From assembly GCA_002479645.1 (NCBI GenBank), contig DLOO01000065.1:36009-67146 (forward strand): 31,138 bases of DNA, given 5' to 3'. The notes beneath the pieces are model-generated. The model worked only from the letters and a program-made list of their open reading frames with translations, did no database searches and was not told where the DNA came from. Below, piece after piece: positions 6,548 to 14,545 of the stretch; position 1 is the first letter of the stretch, and each line of letters starts with the position of its first letter. A program made the translations under genes and the position numbers. The DNA comes from Lachnoclostridium sp. UBA7482 (GTDB lineage: Bacteria; Bacillota; Clostridia; Lachnospirales; Lachnospiraceae).

Positions 6548-7777
6548 ATGCTCGGAATCGAGGACATGTTGAAAGTAGGTATTCTCGGAGGAACTTTTGA
6601 TCCCGTACATTTGGGACATATTCAGTTGGCGGAGGCGGCAAAAAAACAGTTTTCACTGGATGAAATATGGCTGATGCCGGCTAAGATTCCGCCGCATAAG
6701 CAAAATAAGCAAATCGCCTCGGAGGAGGAACGCACCGCGATGCTGCGGCTGGCGGCAGAGAACCGGCAGGGATTTCGCGTATGCACCCTTGAGTTTGAGC
6801 GAAATGCAATTTCCTATACGGCGGAGACATTAAAATTGCTGTCAGAGGAATATCCGAAGCATTCGTTTTATTATCTGATGGGGGAGGATTCGCTGAAAGG
6901 TTTCCCGCATTGGTACCATCCGGAGCAAATTGTATCCTATGCCGATATTTTAGTGGCGCCAAGGACATCGGCGGAAAGCGAGGAACTTTGGGAGCAGGTA
7001 AATGTATGCGAACAGCTTCTGGGAAAGCATTTTCATGTGATAGAAATGCCCCGAATTTTAGTTTCTTCCACGGATATTCGTAAGCATCTGGCAGAAGGAA
7101 CATCCACGGAGGGGGAGCTGCATCCGCAGGTTCGGCGCTATATTGACGAACACGGATTGTATGGAAGCCCGTTATCGGCAGACCGTATGAGACCGCTTTC
7201 CCTGAAAGAAACCGCAGCGGTTCTGAAGGGCGTCCTCTCTGAGAAAAGATTTCTGCATACGGAGGGGGTTGCGTATACGGCAGCGGCACTGGCTATGCGG
7301 TACGGAGCCGTGATGGAAGACGCATTGCTGGCAGGCTGGCTCCATGATAATGCAAAAGAAAATTCCGGGGAGCAATTGTTGGAGGTTTGCCTGGCGAACC
7401 GAATAGAAGTTACCGAAGCGGAGAGAAAGAATCTTCCGTTGCTGCACGGTAAGGTCGGAGCATGTTGGGCAAAGGAACGATATGCAGTTTCCAATCAGGA
7501 TGTCTTATCGGCAATCACGTATCATGTGACAGGGCGTCCCAAGATGTCCCTGCTGGAACAGATTATTTTTGTTGCGGATTTTATTGAGCCGTCACGCAAT
7601 ATGCAGACCGTTCCGCCGCTAAAGGAAATTCGGCAGCTGGCATTTGTTGATATTGACAAGGCAACCGCAGTCATTGCAGGAGGAATTTTGAAGCATCTGC
7701 GTACGAATGGCGCTTCCATTGATCCGACGACGCAGGAGACATATGCTTATTATTCACAATTAACGGAAGCAGAGTAG
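6548..7777 (+). CDS. nadD: Fused nicotinate-nucleotide adenylyltransferase (NadD) and YqeK HD hydrolase
   Basis: Two enzymes in one 409-residue chain. Residues 1 to about 205 are NadD, which makes deamido-NAD from nicotinate mononucleotide and ATP: GGTFDPVHLGH (14-24, with the HxGH nucleotidyl-transfer motif), PPHK, and SSTDIR (173-178). Residues 215-409 are a YqeK-type HD domain, with H237, the HD pair H266/D267 and the conserved ADFIEPSR. YqeK proteins hydrolyse symmetric Ap4A. The genes are separate but adjacent in Bacillus; here there is no stop or frameshift between them. The start is uncertain: ATG 6548 has only a weak GCAGAG upstream, and ATG 6566 has GAGG just two bases away. rsfS follows, as is usual. 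Confidence 0.93.
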   Translation: MLGIEDMLKVGILGGTFDPVHLGHIQLAEAAKKQFSLDEIWLMPAKIPPHKQNKQIASEEERTAMLRLAAENRQGFRVCTLEFERNAISYTAETLKLLSEEYPKHSFYYLMGEDSLKGFPHWYHPEQIVSYADILVAPRTSAESEELWEQVNVCEQLLGKHFHVIEMPRILVSSTDIRKHLAEGTSTEGELHPQVRRYIDEHGLYGSPLSADRMRPLSLKETAAVLKGVLSEKRFLHTEGVAYTAAALAMRYGAVMEDALLAGWLHDNAKENSGEQLLEVCLANRIEVTEAERKNLPLLHGKVGACWAKERYAVSNQDVLSAITYHVTGRPKMSLLEQIIFVADFIEPSRNMQTVPPLKEIRQLAFVDIDKATAVIAGGILKHLRTNGASIDPTTQETYAYYSQLTEAE

Positions 7778-7841
7778 TTTTTTAGGAAGCAATTAACAGA
7801 GAAGTGTTTTGAAGAGGAATATCTCAGGAACGGAGGAAAAA

Positions 7842-8198
7842 ATGGAAACAAATAGCAGAAAAATGGCATTAACTGTGCTGGATGCACTGGAAGATAAGAA
7901 GGCAGGGGATGTTAAGGTAATTGAAATCGGAGAGATTTCCCCGGTTGCCGATTATTTTATTATTGCAGACGGAACCAGTTCGTCACAGTTAGAGGCGATG
8001 GTGGATTCTGTTTCAGAGAAACTTCACTTGTTGGGGAGTGATCCCAAGCGTGTGGAGGGGAATCGCAACAATGGCTGGATTCTGATGGACTACGGTGACA
8101 TTGTCGTACATGTTTTTTCTACGCAGGATCGTAAGTTTTATGACTTGGAACGTGTGTGGAGAGACGGAAAGCAGGTAAGCAGGGAAGATTTGATGTAA
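7842..8198 (+). CDS. rsfS: Ribosomal silencing factor RsfS (Iojap family)
   Basis: A 118-residue protein of the RsfS/Iojap family, which binds L14 and blocks joining of 30S and 50S subunits under starvation. Conserved stretches are visible: ADYFIIADGTSSSQLEAM, EGNRNNGWILMDYGDIVVHV and FYDLERVW. GGAGG five bases before the ATG at 7842 decides this start; the longer frame from 7809 adds non-conserved residues. It follows nadD-yqeK, the usual Firmicutes order, and ends the conserved ribosome/NAD block. No T-run terminator is evident after it, so read-through into the next gene is possible. Confidence 0.96.
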   Translation: METNSRKMALTVLDALEDKKAGDVKVIEIGEISPVADYFIIADGTSSSQLEAMVDSVSEKLHLLGSDPKRVEGNRNNGWILMDYGDIVVHVFSTQDRKFYDLERVWRDGKQVSREDLM

Positions 8199-8247
8199 TT
8201 AAAAGACGGTTTCAATTTGTGAAGACAAATATGAAAGGAACGATGAT

Positions 8248-9198
8248 ATGCAAAACCTGTTTTGTGAGGGTCTGCTGGAGAATGATATAGTCAAATTGCT
8301 GGAGGTTCCAAAGAGTGATATCCATATTCATTCTACCAAAGGATGCAGGAGAGCCTGGTTGGAAGAGCACTTGAAACGCAGTTTTCCCAAACCGCCCGAC
8401 AGATTTGACGGTCTCAGTGGAATGCAGGAATGGTTTACAGTTACTATCAAGCCATATTGCAAGGATGTTGAGGGGATGCTCATAAGATGGGAAGGAGCTT
8501 TTACGGAAGCGAGGAGAAATAATATCAAGAGGCTTTCGATGAATTTTGGGGCTTCAGAGATTGATCTGCTTGGTGGGATGGATGTGTTCAAATCCATTAT
8601 CGGAGGTTTTCATTTGAAATATTGTCCCAGCACAGTATTTGAACCTGAGATTACATATATTTCAGCTTGCAATGTCGAACAGGAAGCTGAGAAAATCGAT
8701 CGTTATATTTCCTGCGGTTTTTTTAAGTCGATTGATGTATGTGGCGGTGAGAATGTGCAGCCATTTGAGGCTTTTTTACCATTGTATAGAAAAGCGGAAC
8801 AATATCATCTGACCAAGAAGATGCATGTAGGTGAAAGCGGGTCGGCAGAGGATGTAATGCGGGCAGTTGAAGTATTAGGGCTTAGTGAAGTTCACCATGG
8901 GATAAACGCGGCTGCCTCGGAGAAGGTCATGCGATTTCTCGCAGATAATCGGATACAGCTGAATGTTTGCCCAAGCAGTAATGTAATGCTTGGATACGCA
9001 ACAGGATATAAGGATCACCCTATTAAGATACTGTATGAGAATGGAGTTAAGGTTACAATCAATACCGATGACCTGCTGATATTTGACAGCTCAATCGAAA
9101 ACGAGTACCTATTGCTTTATCGGGCTGGAACGTTAAGTGCTGGTCAATTGGATGAAATACGAAAGAATGGGTTAGGCATTCAAGCAGAATATGAATGA
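8248..9198 (+). CDS. Adenosine deaminase-like metal-dependent hydrolase
   Basis: A 316-residue amidohydrolase with the zinc ligands and active-site motifs of the adenosine/AMP deaminase family in order: HIH (H26, H28), HVGE (H193, E196), VHHGIN (H217), CPSSN (241-245) and NTDD (D274, D275). The family removes the amino group of adenosine, adenine, AMP or related compounds; the substrate cannot be read from sequence. It is somewhat shorter than typical adenosine deaminases and the segments between motifs are divergent. AAAGGA lies upstream of the ATG at a normal distance. It follows the conserved rsfS block and looks like an accessory insertion, which is inference. Confidence 0.82.
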   Translation: MQNLFCEGLLENDIVKLLEVPKSDIHIHSTKGCRRAWLEEHLKRSFPKPPDRFDGLSGMQEWFTVTIKPYCKDVEGMLIRWEGAFTEARRNNIKRLSMNFGASEIDLLGGMDVFKSIIGGFHLKYCPSTVFEPEITYISACNVEQEAEKIDRYISCGFFKSIDVCGGENVQPFEAFLPLYRKAEQYHLTKKMHVGESGSAEDVMRAVEVLGLSEVHHGINAAASEKVMRFLADNRIQLNVCPSSNVMLGYATGYKDHPIKILYENGVKVTINTDDLLIFDSSIENEYLLLYRAGTLSAGQLDEIRKNGLGIQAEYE

Positions 9199-9297
9199 TA
9201 GAGATGCGAAAATTCCATTTTCTCCGGACACACCACCAATCTGCAAATACACATTTTACATTTGTCTTTTCGTATCATTGAATGCAGGGTCGATTTA

Positions 9298-10362
9298 TCA
9301 TTGTCCAAGTGCATTTACCTGTTCCATGTATTTCTGTGCTAATGCCTCCCAATTATCGTCATACCATTGGCTAAAATCAGATAAGACATTTTTTGAAGTT
9401 ACAGAATATATAATTTTCAACAGCTGTTGTGAATTCTCCTTTACAGAAGCTTCCATATCATTTTCGTTATAACTGGCATCAAATTTGCTTTTTTTTGCCT
9501 CGGCGAGAATATCAGCATAGATATCTTCGCCATATGTTTCATAAAGGAATGTAACAAATCTGAAGCCATATTGATAGTTTGTGTCAATATCATCAAACAT
9601 ATAGCGAAAGGTTTCTTTTCCTCGTGAAATCAGCGTTTCATCAAATCCTCCAGAAGCAGGAAAGTAATATTGAGCAGCAGTCCATGCCGGTATATTATGG
9701 CTGAGTCTTGTTTTATTTTCGATATAAGTTGCAAATCCCTCGGCCATCATACTGCCGAGACTAACACCGTTTCTAAACTGGAGAACATGAGACAGCTCAT
9801 GATAAAGAGTAGCATAAAAACTAGTATCATAATCAAAATCACTTTGATCCAGTATCGCATTATTATCACTTGCCCATTCAACCGCATCACCAAGGTTCAC
9901 TACTAATATATTTATCTTGGATTTATCAGAATTAATTTCCGTAAAAATTCCCGATGCAAAATACATATCCATAAACTCATATTTTTCGTCAGAATCGTAA
10001 TTTTTGTTAAAATTAAAGCCTGTGGTCTCGCACAAATCATTCATTACTTTATTTGCAATTTCTAACATATCTCCCTTTATTGTAATACCCTTCTGGAAGT
10101 ACATTACAATTTCATCATTTTCTGTATAGCAATCAGCCTCAGCAACAAAAATGTCATCCGGTTTTCCACTAAGCGTTATTTTCGCCGCAGAATTTTCTGT
10201 TGTCTCCGACTCTGTTGTTGATATCTCCGGCTGGTTGGTAGGGCTATTTGCATCTGAAATCGGCTTTATCTTACCAGCACAACCGCCAAGCATAGCCATG
10301 CAAAACAGCATACATCCTATTACACATAATTGATATGTTTTCTTTATATTGTTTATCCTCAT
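9298..10362 (-). CDS. Lipoprotein with HExxH metallopeptidase domain (gluzincin type)
   Basis: A 354-residue secreted lipoprotein. The N-terminus has a positive start, a hydrophobic stretch and the lipobox MLGGC with C28 as the lipidated residue. A low-complexity Ser/Thr/Glu/Asn linker (about 35-60) follows. The catalytic core shows YHELSHVLQF (HExxH at 188-192) and AEGFATY (E208 as probable third zinc ligand), the layout of peptidase MA/gluzincin enzymes, which sit outside the membrane and cut extracellular peptides. The substrate is unknown. AAGGG lies about 12 bases upstream of the ATG. It is 93 bases downstream of lexA on the same strand and could be co-transcribed with it. Base composition is more AT-rich than in the ribosomal block. 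Confidence 0.75.
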   Translation of the reverse strand: MRINNIKKTYQLCVIGCMLFCMAMLGGCAGKIKPISDANSPTNQPEISTTESETTENSAAKITLSGKPDDIFVAEADCYTENDEIVMYFQKGITIKGDMLEIANKVMNDLCETTGFNFNKNYDSDEKYEFMDMYFASGIFTEINSDKSKINILVVNLGDAVEWASDNNAILDQSDFDYDTSFYATLYHELSHVLQFRNGVSLGSMMAEGFATYIENKTRLSHNIPAWTAAQYYFPASGGFDETLISRGKETFRYMFDDIDTNYQYGFRFVTFLYETYGEDIYADILAEAKKSKFDASYNENDMEASVKENSQQLLKIIYSVTSKNVLSDFSQWYDDNWEALAQKYMEQVNALGQ

Positions 10363-10455
10363 TGAATTTCTTTTCCCTTGTTGAATTTCTACTTGCTTCT
10401 ACTTCTAAAACTATCTGAATACCAATCTTTGTACCGCTTTTTGTTCCGAAAAAGC

Positions 10456-11067
10456 CTAAAATAATCGGAAGAGACCGATAACGACGCCGAGAATCTCAAC
10501 GTGATCAACAATAATGGGATCCATGGCGTCATTTTCCGGCTGAAGGCGATAATACCCATTCTCCTTATAAAACGTCTTAACGGTTGCGGAATCATCGATC
10601 AGTGCAACGACGATATCACCGTTTCTGGCGGTGGAACGCTGCTCGACAATAATCTGGTCGCCGTCATATATGCCGACATTTATCATGCTTTCTCCGCGAA
10701 CCTTTAACATAAAGGTCTGCGAATTAGGGAGAAACTCCGTCGGAATAGGAAAGTAATTATCCACCTGTTCTACTGCTAAAATAGGTACGCCGGCAGTAAC
10801 GGTACCGATCATAGGAACATTCACGACCTCACGGCGAGCCAGCTGGAATTCATCGTCAACAATCTCAATTGTACGTGACTTGGCAGGGTCGCGCCGAATA
10901 TAGCCGTTTCTTTCCAGGGTTTCCAAATGTGCATGTACGGAAGATGTCGAGCGGAGATGAACTGCCTCGCCGATATCGCGCACCGAGGGCGGATATCCCT
11001 TCTGTAATATCTGTTGTTTAATAAACTCAAGAATCTCTTCTTGCTTGGATGTTATTTTACCGGGCAT
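10456..11067 (-). CDS. lexA: LexA SOS repressor
   Basis: A 203-residue LexA. The N-terminal winged helix (residues 1-65) includes GYPPSVRDIGEAVHLRSTSS, the DNA-reading helix. The Ala-Gly self-cleavage site is in GTVTAGVPILA (A92-G93), and the catalytic dyad is S127 (RGESMINVGI) and K164 (TVKTFY). The start at 11067 was chosen because GGAGG is five bases upstream on the minus strand; in-frame ATGs further 5' lack such a site. It is divergent from a yneA-like gene with four SOS boxes between, so it should repress both and itself until RecA-stimulated cleavage. Confidence 0.97.
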   Translation of the reverse strand: MPGKITSKQEEILEFIKQQILQKGYPPSVRDIGEAVHLRSTSSVHAHLETLERNGYIRRDPAKSRTIEIVDDEFQLARREVVNVPMIGTVTAGVPILAVEQVDNYFPIPTEFLPNSQTFMLKVRGESMINVGIYDGDQIIVEQRSTARNGDIVVALIDDSATVKTFYKENGYYRLQPENDAMDPIIVDHVEILGVVIGLFRLF

Positions 11068-11139
11068 AAGAACCTCCATATATAAAATGATAAAGTCAAT
11101 CCATGCTGCGTTACCGGGGTAAAGTATACCCACAAGAAT

Positions 11140-11168
11140 ATACTAGCATAAATCCATGGGAGATGCAA
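11140..11168 (-). promoter_or_regulatory. Likely lexA promoter
   Basis: On the minus strand TTGCAT (11163-11168), 17 bases, TAGTAT (11140-11145). The hexamers are imperfect, but the spacing is ideal and the first SOS box touches the -35, as expected for autorepression. Confidence 0.45.
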
Positions 11169-11181
11169 AAACATTTGTTCG
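11168..11181 (-). promoter_or_regulatory. LexA box A (SOS operator)
   Basis: Read on the minus strand, CGAACAAATGTTTT differs at one position from the Bacillus-type box CGAACRNRYGTTYG. It overlaps the -35 side of the likely lexA promoter. Confidence 0.65.
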
Positions 11182-11198
11182 GAAATGTGCCGAAAAAT

Positions 11199-11212
11199 CG
11201 AACAAATTTTTG
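11199..11212 (+). promoter_or_regulatory. LexA box B (SOS operator, weaker)
   Basis: CGAACAAATTTTTG has one mismatch to CGAACRNRYGTTYG. It lies between the lexA and yneA promoters. Confidence 0.55.
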
Positions 11213-11236
11213 TTTATTTTGACGAACGATATTTTA

Positions 11237-11265
11237 TTGACATCCGAACACGCGTTCGATATAAT
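11237..11265 (+). promoter_or_regulatory. yneA promoter with embedded SOS box
   Basis: TTGACA (11237-11242), 17 bases, TATAAT (11260-11265), a perfect consensus. LexA box C sits inside the spacer, so bound LexA would directly exclude RNA polymerase. Confidence 0.9.
11245..11258 (+). promoter_or_regulatory. LexA box C (perfect SOS operator)
   Basis: CGAACACGCGTTCG fits the Firmicutes consensus CGAACRNRYGTTYG at every position. It lies within the yneA promoter spacer. Confidence 0.92.
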
Positions 11266-11274
11266 AAAAATATA

Positions 11275-11288
11275 CAAACAAGTGTTCG
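11275..11288 (+). promoter_or_regulatory. LexA box D (SOS operator)
   Basis: CAAACAAGTGTTCG has one mismatch to the SOS consensus. It lies at the probable yneA transcription start, just before the ribosome binding site. Confidence 0.7.
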
Positions 11289-11304
11289 ACAAGGAGACAG
11301 GATT

Positions 11305-11598
11305 ATGAAAAACAGAACTTTGAAAAAATCTTTACTTTTGGTTTTCGGTATTATTTGTATTATACTATTGGTTGCGTTGGCGTCTGTTAATCGTGTTAAC
11401 GGTCAATCAGACAGAAGCAAGACTGTCAAGTCGGTTTGTATTTCGGAAGGCGACAGCCTTTGGAGCATTGCTGAGAACTTCTATACGGAAGAGTGCGGCG
11501 ATTTTCGGGACTATGTTTCCGAGATTCGTAAAACAAACGGCTTAAAGGATGATACGCTGTTTGCCGGTAACTATATTCTTGTTCCGTATTATCGCTGA
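11305..11598 (+). CDS. yneA: SOS-induced cell division suppressor, YneA-like (TM plus LysM)
   Basis: A 97-residue protein with one N-terminal membrane segment (about residues 9-27) and a C-terminal LysM domain (VCISEGDSLWSIAENFY ... NYILVPYY). In Bacillus subtilis, YneA has this architecture, is encoded divergently from lexA, and blocks division during DNA damage. AAGGAG eight bases before the ATG at 11305 decides the start; the open frame further upstream runs through the promoter. Transcription comes from a perfect promoter covered by SOS boxes. Its stop is one base from the stop of the convergent ttcA-like gene. The name rests on architecture and context; sequence divergence from Bacillus YneA is expected. 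Confidence 0.82.
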   Translation: MKNRTLKKSLLLVFGIICIILLVALASVNRVNGQSDRSKTVKSVCISEGDSLWSIAENFYTEECGDFRDYVSEIRKTNGLKDDTLFAGNYILVPYYR

Positions 11599-11599
11599 T

Positions 11600-12325
11600 T
11601 TATTGCGGATTTTTTTGCCATGCGGGAAGCGGACCGTCCGTTACCGCATGAAATAATCTTTCCCGAAGTCCGGGATTTTCTTCTGTTAATTTTTTTATTA
11701 AGTCCTTCGTATATTCGCGCTTGGTATATCCGTCGGCAGGGCACGGATTTTTGAATACTGGAAGTTCATAACGGTTCTTAAATCCGACAATATCACATTC
11801 ATTAACATAAATCAGAGGACGAATTAAAGTAATGTCGCTTCTGTCCAGGTAGGTAACCGGGGAAAAGGAATGATATCTGCCTTCAAATATTAAAGACATA
11901 AGTAAGGTTTCTATAACATCATCTTTATGATGCGCATATGCCAATTTGCTGCACCCCAATTCTTTTGCCCTATCATTAAAAGCCCCTTTGCGCATCTTGG
12001 CACACAACGAACAGGGATTGGTTTCTTTTCGCTCGTCAAAAATGATTTCTCCGATTTGCGTTTTCACAACATGAAAAGGAATTTCCATAGATTCGCATAG
12101 TGCACGAATCCTGGAGTAATCTGTTTCTGCAATGCCGAGGTCAATCGAAATCGCTTCTAACGTAAAGGGAATCGGATAGAAACGTTTGATTCCATGCATA
12201 GCATACAATAGAGCCAGGCTGTCTTTTCCGCCGGAGATTCCCAGCGCTATTTTATCATCTTTGGCTATCATCTTATAATCATCAATTGCTTTTCTGGTAT
12301 AACTCAATAATTGCTGTAATTTCAT
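11600..12325 (-). CDS. TtcA-family tRNA 2-thiolation PP-loop ATPase
   Basis: A 241-residue PP-loop protein of the TtcA/TtuA superfamily, which adenylates a tRNA base and replaces oxygen with sulfur. The ATP-binding loop is SGGKDS (31-36). The cysteine pair CSLC (C105, C108) in NPCSLCAKMRKGAF, with another cysteine in the FKNPCPADG segment near the C-terminus, would hold the iron-sulfur cluster. The conserved AYAHHKDDVIETLL is present. In TtcA the product is 2-thiocytidine at tRNA position 32; the exact target here is uncertain. GGAGG lies five bases before the ATG, and a good promoter is upstream. Confidence 0.87.
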   Translation of the reverse strand: MKLQQLLSYTRKAIDDYKMIAKDDKIALGISGGKDSLALLYAMHGIKRFYPIPFTLEAISIDLGIAETDYSRIRALCESMEIPFHVVKTQIGEIIFDERKETNPCSLCAKMRKGAFNDRAKELGCSKLAYAHHKDDVIETLLMSLIFEGRYHSFSPVTYLDRSDITLIRPLIYVNECDIVGFKNRYELPVFKNPCPADGYTKREYTKDLIKKLTEENPGLRERLFHAVTDGPLPAWQKNPQ

Positions 12326-12351
12326 GTCCGCCTCCCGAAAATGCTGAACAT

Positions 12352-12380
12352 ATTATACGAAATGCAAGATGACTTTGCAA
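12352..12380 (-). promoter_or_regulatory. Promoter of the ttcA-like gene
   Basis: On the minus strand TTGCAA (12375-12380), 17 bases, TATAAT (12352-12357). It places the start of transcription about 20 bases before the ribosome binding site. Confidence 0.75.
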
Positions 12381-12489
12381 TAAGTGTCAGAGAAACTTTA
12401 TCGCAAAAATAACTTAAACATGTAGAAAAGAAAGTATTTTTATGATAAGATGATTATATGGTATTGTTTCGTAAACGGAGGAAGATACG

Positions 12490-13410
12490 TTGAATATACA
12501 GGTTCATAAGATTATTGCAGAAATTAAAAAGAATATTAAGGGCAAAGATGACATTGCCTATGAGGTTCTGCTTGCCTTACTTGCCGGAGGGCATGTTTTA
12601 CTGGAGGATATTCCCGGGGTTGGCAAGACGACTTTGGCTATGTCGATGGCCGAAGCGATGTCATTAAAATATAAACGTGTTCAATTTACACCGGATGTTC
12701 TCCCGAGTGATATTACCGGCTTTACGATGTATAATCAGAAAGAAAATCAGTTTGTATATCATCCCGGGGCTGCGCTCTGTAATTTGTTTTTGGCAGATGA
12801 GATCAACCGAACCTCACCCAAAACACAATCCGCATTACTGGAAATTATGGAGGAAGGAAAGATTACCGTTGACGGTGTTACACGTACGATTCCGAAGCCG
12901 TTTTTGGTTATTGCGACACAGAATCCTTATGGCTCTGCCGGGACACAAAAACTTCCGGAATCACAGCTTGACCGCTTTATGATCCGGCTGACCGTCGGGT
13001 ATCCCGACCATGATGCTGCAATTGATATTTTGAAGTCGGATAATGCTCCGCAGAAGATTCAACCGGTGATTGATTTGGATGAATTGCTGTATTTGCAGGA
13101 ACAGGTAAAGTCTGTATATGTGGAGGATTCCGTTTATGAGTTTGCAGTTAATTTTACTGAAGCTACAAGGAATTCCGATTATATTGATTTGGGACTTAGC
13201 CCCAGAGGCTGTAAGTCTCTGTTACGGATAGCCAAAGCCAGCGCGTTTGCAGATTCTCGTAATTTTGTTTCAATTTCAGATATTGTCAACCAGGTTCCCA
13301 TGGTTGTCGGACATCGAATTATTTTGAGTTCTCGCGCAAAAGCGAAGGATGTTTCGTCAGAACAGGTGCTTAAAAAATTGTTGGACACGGTTCGTGCTCC
13401 TAAGATTTGA
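12490..13410 (+). CDS. MoxR-family AAA+ ATPase
   Basis: A 306-residue MoxR ATPase, a chaperone-like AAA+ protein that normally works with DUF58 and transglutaminase partners. Walker A is GVGKTT (43-48), Walker B is LFLADEINRTSPKTQ (DE at 103-104), and the sensor region ATQNPYGSAGTQKLPESQLDRF is typical. Translation starts at TTG: GGAGG ends eight bases before it and no closer ATG exists. The length fits the family. The DUF58 gene follows after 32 bases, then the transglutaminase gene, giving the classic three-gene operon. The physiological role in Firmicutes is not established. Confidence 0.94.
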   Translation: MNIQVHKIIAEIKKNIKGKDDIAYEVLLALLAGGHVLLEDIPGVGKTTLAMSMAEAMSLKYKRVQFTPDVLPSDITGFTMYNQKENQFVYHPGAALCNLFLADEINRTSPKTQSALLEIMEEGKITVDGVTRTIPKPFLVIATQNPYGSAGTQKLPESQLDRFMIRLTVGYPDHDAAIDILKSDNAPQKIQPVIDLDELLYLQEQVKSVYVEDSVYEFAVNFTEATRNSDYIDLGLSPRGCKSLLRIAKASAFADSRNFVSISDIVNQVPMVVGHRIILSSRAKAKDVSSEQVLKKLLDTVRAPKI

Positions 13411-13442
13411 CGGCAAGTTCCGTATGGTGATTTGTTTATGAA

Positions 13443-14537
13443 ATGGTTGGATTGATTTCGATGAAGCAGCGTATTGTATTGACAATTAAGTATCTTATTT
13501 TTCTAACTGCCGTTTGTTTTTTACATCTATACAACAGTCATATGGTTACTTTCATGATTTTAATTATGACGGTACTTTTTCCGGTTCTTTCCATCATTTG
13601 GTTTTACAGCAGTGTGAAAAAAATGGAGGAAAAGATCGGGTTTGAGCGGAATATGATCAATCGTAATCAGAGTGTGAATCTTTTGCTGTGTATCAAAAAC
13701 AACAGTTATTATCCGGTTACGCGCTTACAATGGATTATCAATGTGAAACATAATTTCATTTCCAATGATATTCAGCATGAATATACATTGGATGTGCCTG
13801 CGCATAGCGAACGCATATTCACGATTCCGTTAACCTTTGGAATTTGCGGCTGTTATAATGCAAGCAGCATATCTTTGACTTTATGGGATTTTACAGGCTT
13901 TGCATCTAAGAAGATTATTTTGCAGTCCAACGGTGAGATTGTTGTTTTACCGCAGAAGGTTTCCTTAAAAGAGGAACCGGATCTTGTACAAAAGGATAAG
14001 AAAGAGGAAGAAATAATTGAGTCCCTTGAGGTCGGACATGATCCGACGGAAATTATTCATATACGCGAATATCGGCAAGGGGACCGTTTGCAGTCGATTC
14101 ATTGGAAGTTAAGTGCAAAAGAACAAAAACTTATGAGCAAGGAGCTTGCCCATATTACCGGAAATTCCTTCCGGCTGTTTATTGATTATAATTTTCAAAA
14201 CATTCGACATCTCGATACTTTCTTTGATTTGTTATATTCCTTGTCGCTTTATTTGTTGGAGAAAAAAATAAATTTCCGAATTACCTGGTCTGTTTCTTCC
14301 GGACAGGCAAAGCCTTGGCTGGAAATTACAGATGAAAGCAAGCTGATTGAAGCTCTTTTGAAGTTGTTTTATGAGAAACCGGGACAGAATACATCCTCGT
14401 TAACATTAAATCCTGCTTCGGATGAGGAATATTCTGACATATTGTTATTAACGACACGACCTTATCGGAATGATTCCGGCGAGCAGGTGATGCTTTATAA
14501 GGGAATTGTGCGTATTTACCGCATAAACAGGAATTAG
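13443..14537 (+). CDS. DUF58 domain membrane protein
   Basis: A 364-residue protein with two close N-terminal membrane segments (about residues 13-54) and a cytoplasmic DUF58 core marked by IREYRQGDRLQSIHWKLSAK, the signature of the family, which resembles a von Willebrand A fold. DUF58 proteins are coupled to MoxR ATPases in cell-envelope assembly or remodelling; the exact role is unknown. The start is uncertain: ATG 13443 and ATG 13461 are both possible and neither has a strong ribosome binding site. Eight bases separate its stop from the transglutaminase start, so the genes are co-transcribed. Confidence 0.88.
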   Translation: MVGLISMKQRIVLTIKYLIFLTAVCFLHLYNSHMVTFMILIMTVLFPVLSIIWFYSSVKKMEEKIGFERNMINRNQSVNLLLCIKNNSYYPVTRLQWIINVKHNFISNDIQHEYTLDVPAHSERIFTIPLTFGICGCYNASSISLTLWDFTGFASKKIILQSNGEIVVLPQKVSLKEEPDLVQKDKKEEEIIESLEVGHDPTEIIHIREYRQGDRLQSIHWKLSAKEQKLMSKELAHITGNSFRLFIDYNFQNIRHLDTFFDLLYSLSLYLLEKKINFRITWSVSSGQAKPWLEITDESKLIEALLKLFYEKPGQNTSSLTLNPASDEEYSDILLLTTRPYRNDSGEQVMLYKGIVRIYRINRN

Positions 14538-14545
14538 AGGTTAGT

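Noticed and set aside
6681..7289. Minus-strand open frame of 202 codons opposite nadD
   Set aside because: Antisense shadow of the adenylyltransferase; proline-rich noise without domains.
9191..9472. Small plus-strand open frame after the deaminase gene
   Set aside because: It runs antisense into the end of the lipoprotein gene and has no ribosome binding site.
10389..10455. GCTTTTT/AAAAAGC hairpin after lexA as terminator
   Set aside because: The stem is AT-rich with no T-run after it on the lexA strand, so termination there is doubtful.
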